This document shows positions 6,349 to 7,905 of a stretch of DNA of 7,905 bases, piece after piece. The position numbers and the translations under genes are program-made. Within the stretch, counting starts at the first letter, position 1. Each line of letters opens with the position of its first letter. Source of the stretch: Aquirhabdus sp. GTDB lineage: Bacteria; Pseudomonadota; Gammaproteobacteria; Pseudomonadales; Moraxellaceae. The notes under the pieces were generated by a model that saw only the letters and a list, made by a program, of their open reading frames with translations, was not told where the DNA came from and did no database searches. The stretch is taken from NCBI GenBank assembly GCA_030150595.1, contig JASLFQ010000138.1, positions 1-7,905 of the forward strand, written 5' to 3'.

Positions 6349-7439
6349 AACCAGATATTAAGCCAGTTGAGGGCGTTCAGCCAGAAGAGCAGATACCCGT
6401 AACGATGCCCATAATTTCTTCGCCAACGACTGAATCTGAGGCAGAGTCGGTTATTGTTGAGCAGCCTGCGAGTTCTCTTGTTGATTCGAGTATAGATTCG
6501 TTAAAGTTTGATCAGAACCATGATAATCAATCCAATGTCATTTCCGAGAACAGTGACCACTTAAATAATAGTTCACCCCAATTAGTTTCTTCAGGTAGTT
6601 CGATGTCCACTTCTAGTTTGCCATTATCTCAAACACAAACCCCAAGCAATGCTCAACGACCTGGCGAGCGTTTACGCCAAGCACGCCTGCTCAAAGGTCG
6701 TGATTTAAAAGACATCGCGACCGAGTTAAATATTAATGAGCGCATCCTCATCGCCATCGAAGCGGATGACTATAAATCTTTGCCTGAACCTGCTTTTATT
6801 CGTGGATATTTGCGCGGATATGGTCGATTGTTGGGAGTCGATTCCGATGTGTTGATTATGCAGTTCAATGAAATTTATACCAGTTCGACTGGACTGTCGA
6901 GTAATCATTCCCTAGAAAATTCGCCGTTGCAGCAGCTGGCCAAGTTACAAAGCCGCACTCGTAAAAGTAAGCGCTGGATGCTGTGGTTGTTGATTCCAGT
7001 TGTGATTATTGTGCTGATTTTTGCATTGGTTCTTCCATTGATTAAGCACATTATGAGTGCCAAAAATGATAGTGGCGCAGCACACACTGTCATTTTGAAT
7101 GACAATACGCAGAACAGCACGACTGTGACAACGCAGCTTCCGCAGACAAACACTGCTCCGATTTCTGCGTTGCCGCCAGTAGCGACGACGCAAAGTGCAA
7201 GTGATCAATTGGTACTAACTTTGAGTAAGCCGAGTGATGTAGTCGTGCAGGATTCTACTGGCAAAACTTTGATCAGTGGCACGCAAGGTACAGCACAACC
7301 ATTAACTCTAAATGGTGTATCACCGTTTAGTATTACGCTGGCAGATGCGGCGAACGTGACCTTAAGTTTGAATGGTGAACATGTTGATTTGTCACCTTAT
7401 ACTGTCGATGGTCATGCTTCATTTCGTTTATCGCGTTGA
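6339..7439 (+). CDS. rodZ: RodZ, cytoskeletal rod-shape protein
   Basis: RodZ is a single-pass inner-membrane protein that links cytosolic MreB filaments to the elongation peptidoglycan machinery. Residues 107-180 are the Xre-type helix-turn-helix that binds MreB (PGERLRQARLLKGRDLKDIA, then LPEPAFIRGYLRGYGRLLGV). A basic stretch RTRKSKR (206-212) precedes the membrane helix at about 213-235, giving the expected inside-to-outside orientation. A Ser/Thr/Gln/Pro-rich linker leads to a beta-rich C-terminal domain (286-366) of the DUF4115 type. The first 100 or so residues are an unusual Ser/Asn/Gln/acidic extension; in E. coli the helix-turn-helix begins about 15 residues in. ATG 6339 overlaps pilF by 10 bases and has GGGGG four bases upstream, suggesting translational coupling. 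ATG 6603 (Met89, with AGG seven bases upstream) would give a conventional N-terminus. The family is secure; the true start is less so. Confidence 0.88.
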   Translation: MELKPDIKPVEGVQPEEQIPVTMPIISSPTTESEAESVIVEQPASSLVDSSIDSLKFDQNHDNQSNVISENSDHLNNSSPQLVSSGSSMSTSSLPLSQTQTPSNAQRPGERLRQARLLKGRDLKDIATELNINERILIAIEADDYKSLPEPAFIRGYLRGYGRLLGVDSDVLIMQFNEIYTSSTGLSSNHSLENSPLQQLAKLQSRTRKSKRWMLWLLIPVVIIVLIFALVLPLIKHIMSAKNDSGAAHTVILNDNTQNSTTVTTQLPQTNTAPISALPPVATTQSASDQLVLTLSKPSDVVVQDSTGKTLISGTQGTAQPLTLNGVSPFSITLADAANVTLSLNGEHVDLSPYTVDGHASFRLSR

Positions 7440-7506
7440 ATTTTTTCGTTAAATCTCAACGTTAATCATTGAAAAATAGATTCAGCAATAAGTAGGAACT
7501 GCTTTT

Positions 7507-7905
7507 ATGCATCATTCGCCGATCAAACGTAAACCAACGCGTAAAATTCGTGTTGGCTCAGTCTATGTGGGTGGCGATGCACCGATTAGTGTGCAAACAA
7601 TGACCAATACTGAAACCTGTGACGTGCAGGCAACAGTTGATCAGATTAATCGCTGTGTGAATGCGGGTGCGGATATTGTACGAGTATCTGTGCCGAGCAT
7701 GGAAGCTGCAGAAGCATTTGGTAAAATTCGTAAGCAGGTCAGTGTACCGCTGGTTGCGGATATCCATTTTGATCATAAGATTGCGTTGGCCGTTGCAGAT
7801 TTGGGTGCTGATTGTTTACGCATCAATCCTGGTAATATTGGTAGTGATGCCAAAGTCCGTGAAGTGGTTGCGGCAGCGAGACATCACGATATTTCCATCC
7901 GTATC
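7507..7905 (+). CDS. ispG: IspG (GcpE), 4-hydroxy-3-methylbut-2-enyl diphosphate synthase, N-terminal part
   Basis: IspG reduces methylerythritol cyclodiphosphate to HMBPP in the MEP isoprenoid pathway, using a [4Fe-4S] cluster and flavodoxin or ferredoxin. The first 133 residues of about 370 are in the window and belong to the TIM-barrel half. Visible are [64 protein letters not shown] and [13 protein letters not shown]. These are diagnostic. The cluster-binding cysteines lie in the C-terminal half beyond the right edge. AGGA (7494-7497) is nine bases before ATG. It follows rodZ by 67 bases with no convincing terminator, so it is probably transcribed with the rlmN-pilF-rodZ cluster; hisS would be expected next. 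Confidence 0.96.
   Translation, partial: MHHSPIKRKPTRKIRVGSVYVGGDAPISVQTMTNTETCDVQATVDQINRCVNAGADIVRVSVPSMEAAEAFGKIRKQVSVPLVADIHFDHKIALAVADLGADCLRINPGNIGSDAKVREVVAAARHHDISIRI

Noticed and set aside
6905..7208. Overlapping minus-strand open frames opposite rodZ
   Set aside because: They mirror the rodZ membrane helix and linker, overlap each other in two frames and have no supporting start signals.
7440..7506. Terminator between rodZ and ispG
   Set aside because: Only a four-base CGTT/AACG pairing is present; the T-run at 7441 comes before it, so read-through is expected.

Overview
The window looks like a chromosomal segment of a gammaproteobacterium of the Moraxellaceae, close to Acinetobacter. 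The evidence is the gene order iscX - ndk - rlmN - pilF - rodZ - ispG, which is the conserved Pseudomonas/Acinetobacter order, together with protein sequences that read as Acinetobacter-like, such as the RlmN core and its C-terminal tail. The base composition leans to AT. This assignment rests on remembered family sequences, not on a search.

Left part (1-2295): the C-terminal end of a probable histidine-phosphatase-superfamily protein runs in from the left edge. It is followed by a small HD-domain protein that probably starts at TTG, and then by a full-length AroP-type aromatic amino acid permease. These three genes point rightward and form an accessory block with no clear shared pathway.

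Middle (2296-2922): no intact gene is present. The minus strand carries the remains of a small four-helix membrane protein (2325-2773). Its reading frame is broken once, so its N-terminal helix and the remainder lie in different frames. The short AT-rich interval between it and iscX holds a 15-base direct repeat with a 32-base period and a candidate promoter for iscX.

Right part (2923-7905): iscX (iron-sulfur assembly accessory), ndk (nucleoside diphosphate kinase, with its own -10 box and a strong terminator), then a tight cluster rlmN - pilF - rodZ, followed by ispG, which is cut by the right edge. rlmN and pilF are 2 bases apart, pilF and rodZ overlap by 10 bases, and ispG follows after 67 bases with no convincing terminator, so rlmN to ispG is probably one transcript. 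The cluster joins rRNA/tRNA methylation, type IV pilus secretin assembly, rod-shape maintenance and isoprenoid synthesis. The linkage is conserved by position and does not reflect one pathway.

I see no CRISPR array, transposase, phage gene, tRNA or rRNA. No wholly new system is evident. The most useful oddities are the broken membrane gene, the lineage-specific disordered additions in RlmN and RodZ (with a plausible second start inside rodZ), the separation of iscX from the isc operon, and a few repeat structures in the intergenic regions.
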